Shown here: positions 1 to 7,701 of the stretch, in pieces
How the letters are laid out: each line of letters begins with the position of its first letter
How positions within the stretch are numbered: the first letter of the stretch is position 1
NCBI GenBank assembly: GCA_002431635.1
Contig: DJGH01000008.1
Coordinates: forward strand, 98,426-110,742
From: Petrotoga sp. UBA5851
Lineage (GTDB): Bacteria > Thermotogota > Thermotogae > Petrotogales > Petrotogaceae
Reading direction: 5' to 3'
Length of the DNA: 12,317 nucleotides
The notes under the pieces: model-generated
The model's input: the letters and a program-made list of their open reading frames with translations, nothing else
What the model was told of the DNA's origin: nothing
Database searches by the model: none
Program-made: the position numbers and the translations under genes

Positions 1-546
1 CTTTCAAAATCTATGACCATCCTGTCAGCAATACTCTGGGAAAATCCGTCAAACGGATATGAAATAGTGAAAAAGCTTTCGGTTATGGAGATAAAACACT
101 GGTACAACATAGCAGAATCTACAGTTTATGCATCCATAAAAATGTTGGAAAAAAAAGGTAATATTGAGGGGAAGATTGAAAAAAAAAGTAACATGCCTCC
201 TAAAACAATATATACACTTACTTTGAAAGGAGAGACAGAACTTAGAGAAACAATCAGGGAGTATTTACAGAAGTTCAGTTACGATACCGTAGATTTTACA
301 ATAGGAGTTTTTTTCATGCCGGTTATAGGAAAACAGGAGTTCAGCAGCATTATAGAAGTACGTTGTAAATATCTGCAGAAGTATACATCCCATCTAAGTA
401 GACAGTATGAGGAAATCTCCAAGCAAAAGCTTCCGGAAAATGTTTTGTACGGAGTAAAGTACAGTCTTGATATTGCGCTTGTCAACCTGGAAAATGCACA
501 AAAAATACTGAAATCGCTCCAAAAGCATGAAGGAGATTATGATTAG
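1..546 (+). CDS. PadR-family transcriptional regulator, 5' end cut by window edge
   Basis: This is a DNA-binding repressor of the PadR family, a winged-helix fold that usually acts as a dimer on an AT-rich palindrome near its own or a neighbouring gene. The N-terminal half shows the family pattern: a hydrophobic first helix, NGYEI, a WYNIAESTVYASIKMLEKKG recognition segment, a wing ending in KTIYTLT, then LKGETEL. The C-terminal half (from about VDFTIGVFF) is helical with charged heptad-like stretches, as expected of the Vir-type dimerisation domain. An ATG exists at base 13, but no ribosome binding site lies in the 12 bases before it and the frame is open to base 1, so the true start probably lies outside the window. 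It reads toward a small membrane protein 93 bases downstream, a common PadR target type. The ligand is unknown. Confidence 0.85.
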   Translation, partial: LSKSMTILSAILWENPSNGYEIVKKLSVMEIKHWYNIAESTVYASIKMLEKKGNIEGKIEKKSNMPPKTIYTLTLKGETELRETIREYLQKFSYDTVDFTIGVFFMPVIGKQEFSSIIEVRCKYLQKYTSHLSRQYEEISKQKLPENVLYGVKYSLDIALVNLENAQKILKSLQKHEGDYD

Positions 547-571
547 GGGAGTTTATAACGACGTTTTGGTT

Positions 572-599
572 TTGACACAATATTAATATATAATATATT
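572..599 (+). promoter_or_regulatory. Promoter for the DUF6512-like gene, with AT palindrome
   Basis: A perfect -35 box TTGACA (572-577) is followed after 16 bases by TATATT (594-599). The spacer and -10 contain the inverted repeat ATATTA-5 nt-TAATAT (580-596). A palindrome over the -10 region is where a PadR repressor could act, but local AT richness makes chance palindromes likely. The promoter suggests the membrane protein can be expressed separately from padR. Confidence 0.45.
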
Positions 600-639
600 T
601 AATTAATAAAGCGTTTATAAAACTTCGGGAGCTGATCAT

Positions 640-1302
640 ATGTATAAGGAGAAAGATAAAAAAACTCTTTTTTACTGGGAGGTTGGAGGATTTTTCTTTG
701 TTTGCCTTATGGTATTGCTTTTCCGTTTTATGTTCAGTTTTACCGGGGGAAATTTCCTTTTTGCTTTATTTTTTGCTTTAAATGAAAGTGTCTGGGAGCA
801 ACTTAAGCTTGTTTTCTGGCCGGCACTTTTTTGGGGATTGACCGAAAGCATATTTATAAAGAAAAAAACCAACAATTTCTTTGCAGCGAAGGTTTTTGCG
901 GCAACTTTTATGGTTGTTTTCATCATATCGGGGTTTTATTTATACACTAGCATTTCCGGGCATATCAAAGCTATGGATATTTTTATTTTTGTTATTTCGG
1001 TTGCTTTAGGCCAGATGCTGGGGTATAGGATATTTCGTTGCAGGAAGTTTTCAGACACGGTATTTAAAATAAGTATAGCAATAATAGCTGTATGGGCTTT
1101 TCTCTTTTTATGGTTTTCTTTCAATCCTTTGAAAATAGATATTTTCAGAGATTATCAAATGACATCGAAAAGGATTATACACGGTGTTTTATTGGGAAGA
1201 ACACGTCACACTGCATTCAAAAGTTCTTTCCCATGGGAAGCAGAAATCTGTGATTTGAACTCCTCTGAAGCCGCTTTCAGTGAGAAATTTATTTGCGCAT
1301 GA
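640..1302 (+). CDS. DUF6512-like multi-pass membrane protein with aberrant C-terminus
   Basis: A small integral membrane protein with about six hydrophobic segments and a hallmark ALNESVWEQLKLVFWPAL segment near residues 46-63, which I recognise as DUF6512-like. The family's function is not known to me. A GGGAG ribosome binding site (627-631) sits 8 bases before the ATG. Residues 1 to about 172 look like a normal family member ending in FNPLKIDIFRD. Members usually stop shortly after this point with a short tail containing YG. Here the frame continues about 45 polar, non-membrane residues, most of them encoded by the complement of the DUF4127 gene's 3' end (1189-1302). The tail is therefore probably not ancestral, and the gene seems to have lost its native last codons and run on into its neighbour. 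It lies downstream of padR. Family assignment is from memory of motifs. Confidence 0.75.
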   Translation: MYKEKDKKTLFYWEVGGFFFVCLMVLLFRFMFSFTGGNFLFALFFALNESVWEQLKLVFWPALFWGLTESIFIKKKTNNFFAAKVFAATFMVVFIISGFYLYTSISGHIKAMDIFIFVISVALGQMLGYRIFRCRKFSDTVFKISIAIIAVWAFLFLWFSFNPLKIDIFRDYQMTSKRIIHGVLLGRTRHTAFKSSFPWEAEICDLNSSEAAFSEKFICA

Positions 1303-2571
1303 AACAAATTCTTTTTTAATATCCTCTCTGGTTTTTTTATCAACAGCCTGCATGTTATGAATATCTTTTTTGAATCTTTCGTCAAGAACCTGTCTGTAGA
1401 TTCTTTGATAGAGGAAGTCATCCACAAGATTTCTCACAAGAAGTTCCGATATTCTTTTTCTGTTTATTTTCATATCTGTAAGAGCGCAGAATGCCAGTGC
1501 CGTTCCCAGGGAGTTGCTTGCTGTGTTCCATGCGCTGTATCCGCAGAGTTGCCTAAGCAGATCACTTCTGATCATTTCGCTTATAAGCTCTTTACAGCCG
1601 CCATTTGGGGCTATAAGATCCAAAAGGATGACTTTTTTTCCGTAAGCGAGGGCAGTTTTTATATGGCGCACACAGGTCTGCGGTTCGGCAAAAGCTATGT
1701 AAAGAATAGTTTGAGAGTCGTAATCCTGTATAAAGTTAAGAGCTTTCATATGTGAAAAAAGATTGGTCTGAAATGGTCTGTCTTCAAACTCCATTATTTC
1801 ATTAAGCTTTGAAGGGCAATCACACAGGACCGATATTTTTTTTTCTCTTGGATTTGCAACTTTTGATACAAGTTCTTGAGCTGCTTCATCTGCTCCGTTA
1901 TGAAGGAAAACCTTTTCTGATAAGCCAAGCGAAAGTATTTTTTCAGACATTGTAAGCTGTTCCTGTGTCTGAGGTCCGTTTGGAAAACAATCCTCTTGGG
2001 GAAGAAGTAAGAAATCAATACTTCCCTTTGAAACAAGCTCAATTGCTTTAATATTGTTCTCAAAATTTCTTTTTCTCAACAGGTCATACTGTTGTATAAC
2101 ATCAGGCTTTATTTTCTTTTTTAGTACTGCTGCCATTTCAAGGTCATGTGAATAAAAAGCTTTAAGATAGCAGTTCATGTTCTGCCATTCAGTCATAGAT
2201 TCCTCTGAATAAACGGTTGTGGATAGTCTTCTTATAGTACTAAAGCAAAGAATTTTTGAGTTTGGATTCTTCTTTTTTAATTCAGAAATAGCAGAAAACC
2301 CTTTTTGTAATGAATATGGGTTAGAAATGCTTCCCCTCGAAGCTACTAGGCCGCCGTACAAAAGCATATCCAGCGATAGCACATAATTTTCTGCGGACTT
2401 TTTAAGCAGCCAGTCCGCAATTTTATCACAGTTTCCCGGGGTCATGTATTTTCCGAGTATATCCTGATCAGGGATCTCACATTCAAGTCCCGCGGCCGCA
2501 CAGATAAGCTTAGGTATATCAGAATTTACAGGTCTGCTGTCAAGCGGCACAAGAACAATATCTTTACTCAT
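1189..2571 (-). CDS. DUF4127 family protein, last gene of the sugar operon
   Basis: A 460-residue soluble protein with no signal peptide, of the expected length for DUF4127, a family without an established biochemical role known to me. Family hallmarks are visible: PLDSRPVN at residues 9-16, SLDMLLYGGLVASR at about 66-79, an LLLPQEDCFPNGPQTQEQ segment near 190 (the family usually has DD where this has ED), HNGADE near 225, and a terminal FPWERTFE. These acidic and polar motifs suggest an enzyme active site, but this is inference. The ATG overlaps the end of the flavoprotein gene by 8 bases; a GGAGG lies about 12 bases upstream, so translation is probably coupled. Being last in a carbohydrate-import operon, it may process the imported substrate. 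No terminator follows; the gene ends antisense within the DUF6512-like frame. Confidence 0.88.
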   Translation of the reverse strand: MSKDIVLVPLDSRPVNSDIPKLICAAAGLECEIPDQDILGKYMTPGNCDKIADWLLKKSAENYVLSLDMLLYGGLVASRGSISNPYSLQKGFSAISELKKKNPNSKILCFSTIRRLSTTVYSEESMTEWQNMNCYLKAFYSHDLEMAAVLKKKIKPDVIQQYDLLRKRNFENNIKAIELVSKGSIDFLLLPQEDCFPNGPQTQEQLTMSEKILSLGLSEKVFLHNGADEAAQELVSKVANPREKKISVLCDCPSKLNEIMEFEDRPFQTNLFSHMKALNFIQDYDSQTILYIAFAEPQTCVRHIKTALAYGKKVILLDLIAPNGGCKELISEMIRSDLLRQLCGYSAWNTASNSLGTALAFCALTDMKINRKRISELLVRNLVDDFLYQRIYRQVLDERFKKDIHNMQAVDKKTREDIKKEFVSCANKFLTESGFRGVQITDFCFPWERTFECSVTCSSQ

Positions 2572-3904
2572 AAACTATCCCATCCTCCTGTAGGAGAAGC
2601 TTAAGCTTTTTGTATTTGATAAAATTGACCGGACACTTATCTGTTGAAGACAAAAATGCCATTAATCCGGCTACCTGTCCTGTAACACATGCAAGCGGGC
2701 TTGTTCTCACAGCAGAAAAAGCAAGATGATCCGCCGATATGGCTCTGCCTGCGAGAAGTACATTGGAAAGATTTTTTGGAATGAGATTTTTCATATCTAT
2801 CTGATATTCTGATGGGTATGGTATAGTAACAACGCGTAGTTCGTCAGAACCGGATACATGCATATCGACCGGATATGAGCCGATTGCTACAGGCTCATCC
2901 ACTTTTACATCGCCCATAAGCTGTGACATTTGTATGGTGCTTATACCGCAAACATGCGTACTTTCCCTTACACCTATTACAGGAGCGGATTCCAGCAGCA
3001 CTGCATCAGAAAATCCACGTATCTCACTGCGTAAAAAGGTCATAAAATTTTCTATTCCAAGCACGGCATCCATATGAGCTTTGGAGTGTTCAAACTTATT
3101 TAGGCTCAGGCCAGGATAACGGTTAGTGTTTATCATAACCTGGTCAGAAAAGTTCGGAATCTGGAAAAAAAGCAGTCTATCCCTTTTGAAATTAAGATTA
3201 TATTTTTCACATCTTAGGCATTCCTGGAAGTAACCTGAAACAGCGAGATAGCTGAAATCTGTTTTTTCATCAAATAAAAAGTTTCCAGGATTGCTACGGA
3301 TATAATCAGTTATTTCCCGAGCATTTATTTTGCCTACTCTTAGAATAAGTGTCATAGGCTGGGTTTCCTGCGAGAGACTCTCGCCTATGGTATAAGGAGC
3401 ACCGGATTTTATAGAGAAGTTACCGTCACCGGTGGCATCAATAAATATATCGGCGCAAAGATCAATACTTGTGTACTCATTACTTATGGTAGCCTGCTGA
3501 ACATGTATAGTCTGTATGCTTTTTCTTGAGACAGTGGTTGTACAGATATGTCCGGAGATAACATCCACTTTTTCCTCACAGAGCATCTCAAAAAGCACTG
3601 TTTTCATGGTTTCGGGATTGAAAGGGGTAATAGTCGGAACAAAGCCTATGGGATCTTTTATATGTCCCGGAGAACCGTTTTTTTCCATTAAACGTTCTAC
3701 AAGCTCTTGTGCGATTCCTTTTATTACTTGACGCTTTTGGCTGTGGAAAGTCATCATAGGCATAACAAAAGAGCTGGTTAAAACACCTCCCATATTCATA
3801 TGTTTTTCTACAATCAAGGTTTTTAAACCTCTGCGTGAAGCAGTGACGGCAGCGCATACTCCGGCTACTCCTCCTCCTATAACAATTACATCATATTTGA
3901 GCAT
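2564..3904 (-). CDS. FAD-dependent oxidoreductase (FAD_oxidored type)
   Basis: A 446-residue cytoplasmic flavoprotein. The N-terminal Rossmann fold binds FAD: YDVIVIGGGVAG with the GxGxxG-type loop at residues 10-15, an acidic residue at E33 for the ribose, and MGG at 38-40. The second FAD motif DATGDG is at 156-161. The C-terminus carries NVLLAGRAISADHLAFSAVR (381-400) and a TGQVAG segment, typical of the PF12831 group. This group includes many uncharacterised oxidoreductases found beside carbohydrate genes; the substrate cannot be read from sequence. There is no iron-sulfur cysteine cluster and no signal peptide. AAAAGGTG overlapping the upstream stop region provides the ribosome binding site, 10 bases after the permease stop. 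Its end overlaps the DUF4127 start by 8 bases, suggesting the two act together, perhaps oxidising an imported sugar or glycoside. Confidence 0.88.
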   Translation of the reverse strand: MLKYDVIVIGGGVAGVCAAVTASRRGLKTLIVEKHMNMGGVLTSSFVMPMMTFHSQKRQVIKGIAQELVERLMEKNGSPGHIKDPIGFVPTITPFNPETMKTVLFEMLCEEKVDVISGHICTTTVSRKSIQTIHVQQATISNEYTSIDLCADIFIDATGDGNFSIKSGAPYTIGESLSQETQPMTLILRVGKINAREITDYIRSNPGNFLFDEKTDFSYLAVSGYFQECLRCEKYNLNFKRDRLLFFQIPNFSDQVMINTNRYPGLSLNKFEHSKAHMDAVLGIENFMTFLRSEIRGFSDAVLLESAPVIGVRESTHVCGISTIQMSQLMGDVKVDEPVAIGSYPVDMHVSGSDELRVVTIPYPSEYQIDMKNLIPKNLSNVLLAGRAISADHLAFSAVRTSPLACVTGQVAGLMAFLSSTDKCPVNFIKYKKLKLLLQEDGIVYE

Positions 3905-3914
3905 ATAACACCTT

Positions 3915-4772
3915 TTATTTTATACCGCTTGTAAGGGCCGTGTCGGTAAAGTATTTTTGTAGAACTGTAAATATAATCAGTACGGGAACTATCGCAAGAC
4001 TGGTGCATGCCATCAAAGGTCCCCAGTCTGCAGATGATCTGCTTTTAAATACTTCTAGTCCCAACTGCAGGGTCCTCATCGAATTTTCGCTTGTAACAAT
4101 AAGAGGCCACAAGAAATCATCCCATGCCTGAGTAAAAGAAAATATGGCCAAAGTAGAAAGAGCAGGTTTTCCTAGAGGAAGAAATATTCTCGTAAAAATT
4201 CTAATTTCATTTGCGCCGTCTATGCGTGCTGCCTCTGAAAGCTCTTTTGGGAACTGCATATAAAACTGCCGCATTATGAAAACTCCGAATACGCTCATTA
4301 TATGAGGTACTGCCAGTCCAAAATAACTGTTGAGAAATCCTATGCCGCCCTGCCCGAAGACATTGTTTCCTCCTGCCAGAGGAAATGATTTTACCAGGAT
4401 GAAAGTGGGTATCAATGTAACCTGAATCGGTATCATCATAGTACTCAAAAGGACTATGAAGGCAAAATTTTTCCCTTTGAAGTCAAGTCTGGCAAAGGCA
4501 TAACCCGCAAGACTGCAGAAAAAAAGATTTATAACCACTGATAAACAAGCTACAATAAGGCTGTTGGCAAAGTACCTGCCGAAATCTTTGGTATGGAATA
4601 CTTCAGCATAATGTTCCAACGTAATGTTTTTCGGTATAAAGGATGGAGGCCATGAGAACAGTTCAGTGTCAGGCTTGATAGAGGTGATAAGCATCCAGAA
4701 AAAAGGAAGGGACATCATAACGGCAATTATTATGAGTACTATCATGAGAGCTATTTTTTTCTTTGGTTTCAT
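3915..4772 (-). CDS. ABC sugar transporter permease, MalG type
   Basis: Inner-membrane permease of the carbohydrate uptake (CUT1-like) ABC family, 285 residues with about six membrane segments. The EAA loop, which contacts the ATPase, is visible as SEAARIDGANEIRIFTRIFL at about 179-198. A typical MalG-type opening (PFFWMLITSIKP) and the large loop before membrane segment 2 are present. The start at 4772 was chosen over a longer frame beginning at 4862, because GGAGG lies 7 bases before it and the upstream permease stop overlaps it as ATGA, a 4-base translational coupling. The extra 30 upstream residues of the longer frame are polar and merely overlap the partner gene. It forms a heterodimer with the preceding permease. 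No ATPase gene is in the operon, so it must use one encoded elsewhere. Confidence 0.93.
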   Translation of the reverse strand: MKPKKKIALMIVLIIIAVMMSLPFFWMLITSIKPDTELFSWPPSFIPKNITLEHYAEVFHTKDFGRYFANSLIVACLSVVINLFFCSLAGYAFARLDFKGKNFAFIVLLSTMMIPIQVTLIPTFILVKSFPLAGGNNVFGQGGIGFLNSYFGLAVPHIMSVFGVFIMRQFYMQFPKELSEAARIDGANEIRIFTRIFLPLGKPALSTLAIFSFTQAWDDFLWPLIVTSENSMRTLQLGLEVFKSRSSADWGPLMACTSLAIVPVLIIFTVLQKYFTDTALTSGIK

Positions 4773-5680
4773 TCTGACACCTCCGTTCTTTCTTTTTTCC
4801 ACGTAAAACTTATAACTGAGAGTACCATTATGATTATGCCCAGAGCAAAGGACATAGAACATGCATACCCCATATCCATATAGTCAAAAGCACTTGTATA
4901 TATAAGCATTCCAACTGTTGTCGTCGATTGCAGAGGGCCGCCTCCTGTCATTACGTACATTTCGGTGAAAGACTGTAGTGTGCTTATAAGGCCGACAATC
5001 AGAACATAGAGATGAACTGGTCTTAGCAGGGGCCAAGTTATTTTTGTAAACTGTTTAAAAGTACCGGCGCCGTCCAGCTTGGCTGCTTCATAAAGATATG
5101 CAGATATCCCCTGAAGTCCGGCAAGGTAGATCATCATGTTCCAGCCAACACCTCTCCATATTCTCATTACTGCAACGCTCGCCAGCGCCGTTGAGGTGTT
5201 TGAAAGAAAATTAACCGGCGGAAGACTGAAGAGCGAAAGGAAAAAATTAAAAACGCCATACTGAGGATCATAGAGCCACATCCAAATCATAGAAGCGGCA
5301 ACAAGAGGAGTGATGACAGGCAGATAGTATAAAGCCCTAAAGAATCCTATCCCACGGATACGGTTGTTTATAAGTACAGCCATGATTAAAGATATAAGCA
5401 TGTTTAAGGGAAGTACCAACACTGAAAACTCCAAAGTTCTGATGACCGAATTCCAAAATTCTCCGCTGAACATCAGAGCTTTATAGTTTTGCATGCCATT
5501 AAAAACAGGTGCATTAAACCCGTCATAGCGTGTAAAGCTTAATATAAGCGAGAAAAAAATGGGTGCTATTCTGAATATAACAGTATAAATAAATACAGGA
5601 GCAATGAAAATAACGGCCGTAAAAGCGATCTTTTTTTTCATTGAAGAAAGCTGGCCATTTTTACGGGTTTGATTTTTCAA
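4769..5680 (-). CDS. ABC sugar transporter permease, MalF type (TTG start)
   Basis: Inner-membrane permease, 303 residues, partner of the MalG-type protein. Membrane segments begin at about residues 17-45 with the characteristic FIAPVFIYTVIFRIAPIFFS, followed by SFTRYDG. The EAA coupling loop is YEAAKLDGAGTFKQFTKITW (about 197-216), and the family segment MTGGGP follows near residue 245. The start is TTG at 5680: GGGAGG stands 6 bases before it, whereas the first internal ATG (14 codons in) has no ribosome binding site. The weak start codon may help keep permease levels below those of the binding protein. It lies 75 bases after the binding-protein gene, with a GC-rich hairpin in between, and overlaps the next permease by 4 bases. 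Confidence 0.92.
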   Translation of the reverse strand: MKNQTRKNGQLSSMKKKIAFTAVIFIAPVFIYTVIFRIAPIFFSLILSFTRYDGFNAPVFNGMQNYKALMFSGEFWNSVIRTLEFSVLVLPLNMLISLIMAVLINNRIRGIGFFRALYYLPVITPLVAASMIWMWLYDPQYGVFNFFLSLFSLPPVNFLSNTSTALASVAVMRIWRGVGWNMMIYLAGLQGISAYLYEAAKLDGAGTFKQFTKITWPLLRPVHLYVLIVGLISTLQSFTEMYVMTGGGPLQSTTTVGMLIYTSAFDYMDMGYACSMSFALGIIIMVLSVISFTWKKERTEVSE

Positions 5681-5723
5681 GATTTTCCTCCCACAGTAAA
5701 ATAATCGGCTGTTTTTGATAAAA

Positions 5724-5744
5724 GACCGGCGTATGCCGCCGGTC
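5724..5744 (-). terminator. GC-rich intercistronic hairpin between binding protein and permease
   Basis: On the minus strand GACCGGCG and CGCCGGTC pair in an 8-bp perfect stem around a 5-base loop, followed by TTTTATC. It lies 12 bases after the binding-protein stop and before the permease TTG. The short T run makes it a partial terminator or an mRNA 3'-end stabiliser. Binding-protein genes are often expressed above their permeases by this kind of element. Confidence 0.7.
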
Positions 5745-5755
5745 GCCTATAAAAA

Positions 5756-6988
5756 TTACTTTAATTTCATGATTTCCTGGGCAGCCTGATCCAATGCTGA
5801 TTTGCAATCCATATTGCCTTTTACTGCTCTTTCAAGATACTTTATGAGTATATCCCTAGCCTGAACCCAGAAAGGTACGTTAGGATTGCCGAAAGCATAT
5901 TTGGCTCCTTTCACAAACATCGTAAGAACAGGATTTGAAGAGACAAACTCTGATTCAGCTGCCGACTGTCTCGGAGGCAGAGTGGACTGTACTTCGTTTA
6001 TGGCAACTATGGAATTTTTGGAGGTCAGAAAACTCAGAACCTTGGTGGTGCTTTGAAGATCTTTGGTTTTGCTCGATACCATAAAGCCTGCAAAAGAATA
6101 AAAACTCGCCCTGGTAAGCCTTGCAGTGGACAGTGAAAGCTCAATTTGCTCAAATGCCTGCGGAGCATAGGTTTTAATATCGTTAATTTCTTCAAGTACC
6201 AACATACCCATTGCGGCTGAACCGCTTGCAAGTGAGTGTAGATTGCCTGTTTTTGAGGTTCCGTAATCAGGAGCAACTTTTTCTTTTCTTATGAGGTCAA
6301 CGTAAAACTGAAGTGCCTGTACGCCCTGAGTACTGTTAAAAACAGGGTTCATTTCATTGTCAAAAAGATCTCCACCGTTTTGATATAAGAAACCGCTCCA
6401 GACCTGCTGAAGATCAACCCCGCTTACAGGAAGGTCAAATCCAGCGCACTTATATCTGTTGTTTTCCACTGATGTGAGCTTTTTTGAATAACTGACAAGC
6501 TGTTCCCAAGTCAGCGGGGCATCCTGAGGATCCAAGCCTGCCTGAAGAAAAAAATCCTTCCGGTATGCTAAAAGTCTTCCACTTCCGAAAACCGGTATGT
6601 AATATTTTTTTCCCTTAAACAAACCTGCATTAAGGGTAGCTCCAAAGTCCTGAGGCTCTTCTATTTTGGATAGTATCGAATCGATAGGCATTATTATGCC
6701 TTTATCTGCAAATCCGGCTATAGCAGCCTGACCGTGCATGAATATGTCGGGTCCGATTCCTCCGGCAAAGGATGTAGTAAGCTTGGTTGAAAGCTCTCCC
6801 CAAGGGATAAACTCAGCTTTTATCTTTATATCCGGATTATTTTTTTCAAATTCCGGAATAAGTTTTGAATCCACCAGATCCATTAACTGCTTCTGAGTAC
6901 CAGCAAACCAAACCTTTACAGTAGTAGTTCCGAAGACTCCTATAAAAATCACGGTACATAATAAAACTGTTAAAATAAGCTTTTTCAT
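5756..6988 (-). CDS. Extracellular sugar-binding protein of ABC importer (family 1)
   Basis: Solute-binding protein of 410 residues that captures a carbohydrate or related ligand outside the membrane and delivers it to the two permeases. It opens with a signal sequence (MKK, then a hydrophobic run to about residue 20, VFG just before the mature TTTVKVWFAG). The mature part has the family 1 pattern: IPEFEKNNPDIKIKAEFIPW, a GIGPDIFMHG segment, and YYIPVFGSGRLLAYRKD. No lipobox is present; the only signal-region cysteine (C11) is preceded by VLL and followed by more hydrophobic residues, so it does not fit. Cleavage by signal peptidase I after VFG, or retention as a membrane anchor, is more likely. 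GGGAGG 8 bases before the ATG overlaps the 3' end of the TIM-barrel gene 5 bases upstream. The ligand cannot be predicted. Confidence 0.93.
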   Translation of the reverse strand: MKKLILTVLLCTVIFIGVFGTTTVKVWFAGTQKQLMDLVDSKLIPEFEKNNPDIKIKAEFIPWGELSTKLTTSFAGGIGPDIFMHGQAAIAGFADKGIIMPIDSILSKIEEPQDFGATLNAGLFKGKKYYIPVFGSGRLLAYRKDFFLQAGLDPQDAPLTWEQLVSYSKKLTSVENNRYKCAGFDLPVSGVDLQQVWSGFLYQNGGDLFDNEMNPVFNSTQGVQALQFYVDLIRKEKVAPDYGTSKTGNLHSLASGSAAMGMLVLEEINDIKTYAPQAFEQIELSLSTARLTRASFYSFAGFMVSSKTKDLQSTTKVLSFLTSKNSIVAINEVQSTLPPRQSAAESEFVSSNPVLTMFVKGAKYAFGNPNVPFWVQARDILIKYLERAVKGNMDCKSALDQAAQEIMKLK

Positions 6989-6993
6989 ATATC

Positions 6994-7686
6994 CTACCTC
7001 CCGTATAATTTATCCAAACCATCTCTGAAATTTTTTATTGTATCCGAAAAAGTTTTTGGATCGCTTCCCGTTACAACTGCTCCCAAGATAATTCCCCTTA
7101 TATTTTGATTGTTAAGTACTTCAAGATCATCTATGGTTATGAACTTCTGAGAGGGAATAAAACAGTTTGAACGGCATTTCTTTGAAAGTCTTTCGTAGTT
7201 TATGCAGTCTTTTACAGTCAAAGTTTTCCCGTACTGTGAAGGATCGATGAAAGAAAGTTCAATGCTGTCTGCTCCGTAGTCGGCGAGATAATCCAGCTCC
7301 TCTTCTTTAAAAGTATGGTTTACAGCAAGCATCCTGTGGATGGATAAGTTCTTAATCCAGCGTGGTGCATACTCATAGTAGCAGTCTATAAAAGACACTC
7401 CGGAAAGTTCCATATCTTTAAAATCTTCCATGCTGCTCATTATTTCAGCTCCTGGTACTATACCGGCAGGTATATCTATTTGAGATATTATGGATTCAAA
7501 AGCTTTTTTGAAATCTTTCCATGTAGTGTAAGTGTTTTGAGTAACCCTGTGTTTTATGTTTACATGGAACTTAACCGCGTCAGCGCCGGCATCGTATGCC
7601 CTTAATGCATATTCGTAAGAGTTATCCGGCAGACTTATAATCAAAAGCTTTTTTTCTGTGTCCAATAATTCTTTAAAGTTTTTCAT
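6994..7686 (-). CDS. Small TIM-barrel protein, phosphate-binding-barrel type, function unknown
   Basis: A 230-residue cytoplasmic protein whose sequence alternates short hydrophobic strands and amphipathic helices, fitting a complete (beta-alpha)8 barrel. Likely strands are LLIISLP (14-20), DAVKFHVN (36-43), AGIVPGA (74-80), FIDCYYEY (99-106), RMLAVNHT (118-125), SIELSF (141-146), NCFIPSQK (174-181) and GIILGAVVTG (198-207). The last strand-loop resembles the phosphate-gripping loop of ribulose-phosphate-binding barrels (NanE, ThiE, HisA-like), so a phosphosugar epimerase, aldolase or lyase role is possible but unproven. K39 and K181 are candidate active-site lysines. AAAGGAG lies 9 bases before the ATG. 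It is the second gene, 15 bases after lacI and 5 bases before the binding protein, so it is probably a dedicated part of the pathway. I do not recognise a named family. Confidence 0.75.
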   Translation of the reverse strand: MKNFKELLDTEKKLLIISLPDNSYEYALRAYDAGADAVKFHVNIKHRVTQNTYTTWKDFKKAFESIISQIDIPAGIVPGAEIMSSMEDFKDMELSGVSFIDCYYEYAPRWIKNLSIHRMLAVNHTFKEEELDYLADYGADSIELSFIDPSQYGKTLTVKDCINYERLSKKCRSNCFIPSQKFITIDDLEVLNNQNIRGIILGAVVTGSDPKTFSDTIKNFRDGLDKLYGR

Positions 7687-7701
7687 GCAGCTTATCTCCT
7701 T

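Noticed and set aside
1357..1755. 132-residue plus-strand frame inside the DUF4127 gene
   Set aside because: It is the antisense shadow of a well-supported gene, has no ribosome binding site and resembles no family.
4773..4862. A 30-residue longer N-terminus for the MalG-type permease
   Set aside because: It overlaps the MalF-type gene, is polar, and the internal ATG at 4772 has GGAGG at 7 bases plus a 4-base ATGA coupling.
6955..6957. Cys 11 of the binding protein as lipidation site
   Set aside because: The residues before it are VLL rather than a small residue at -1, and a hydrophobic stretch follows it, so it is inside the signal helix.
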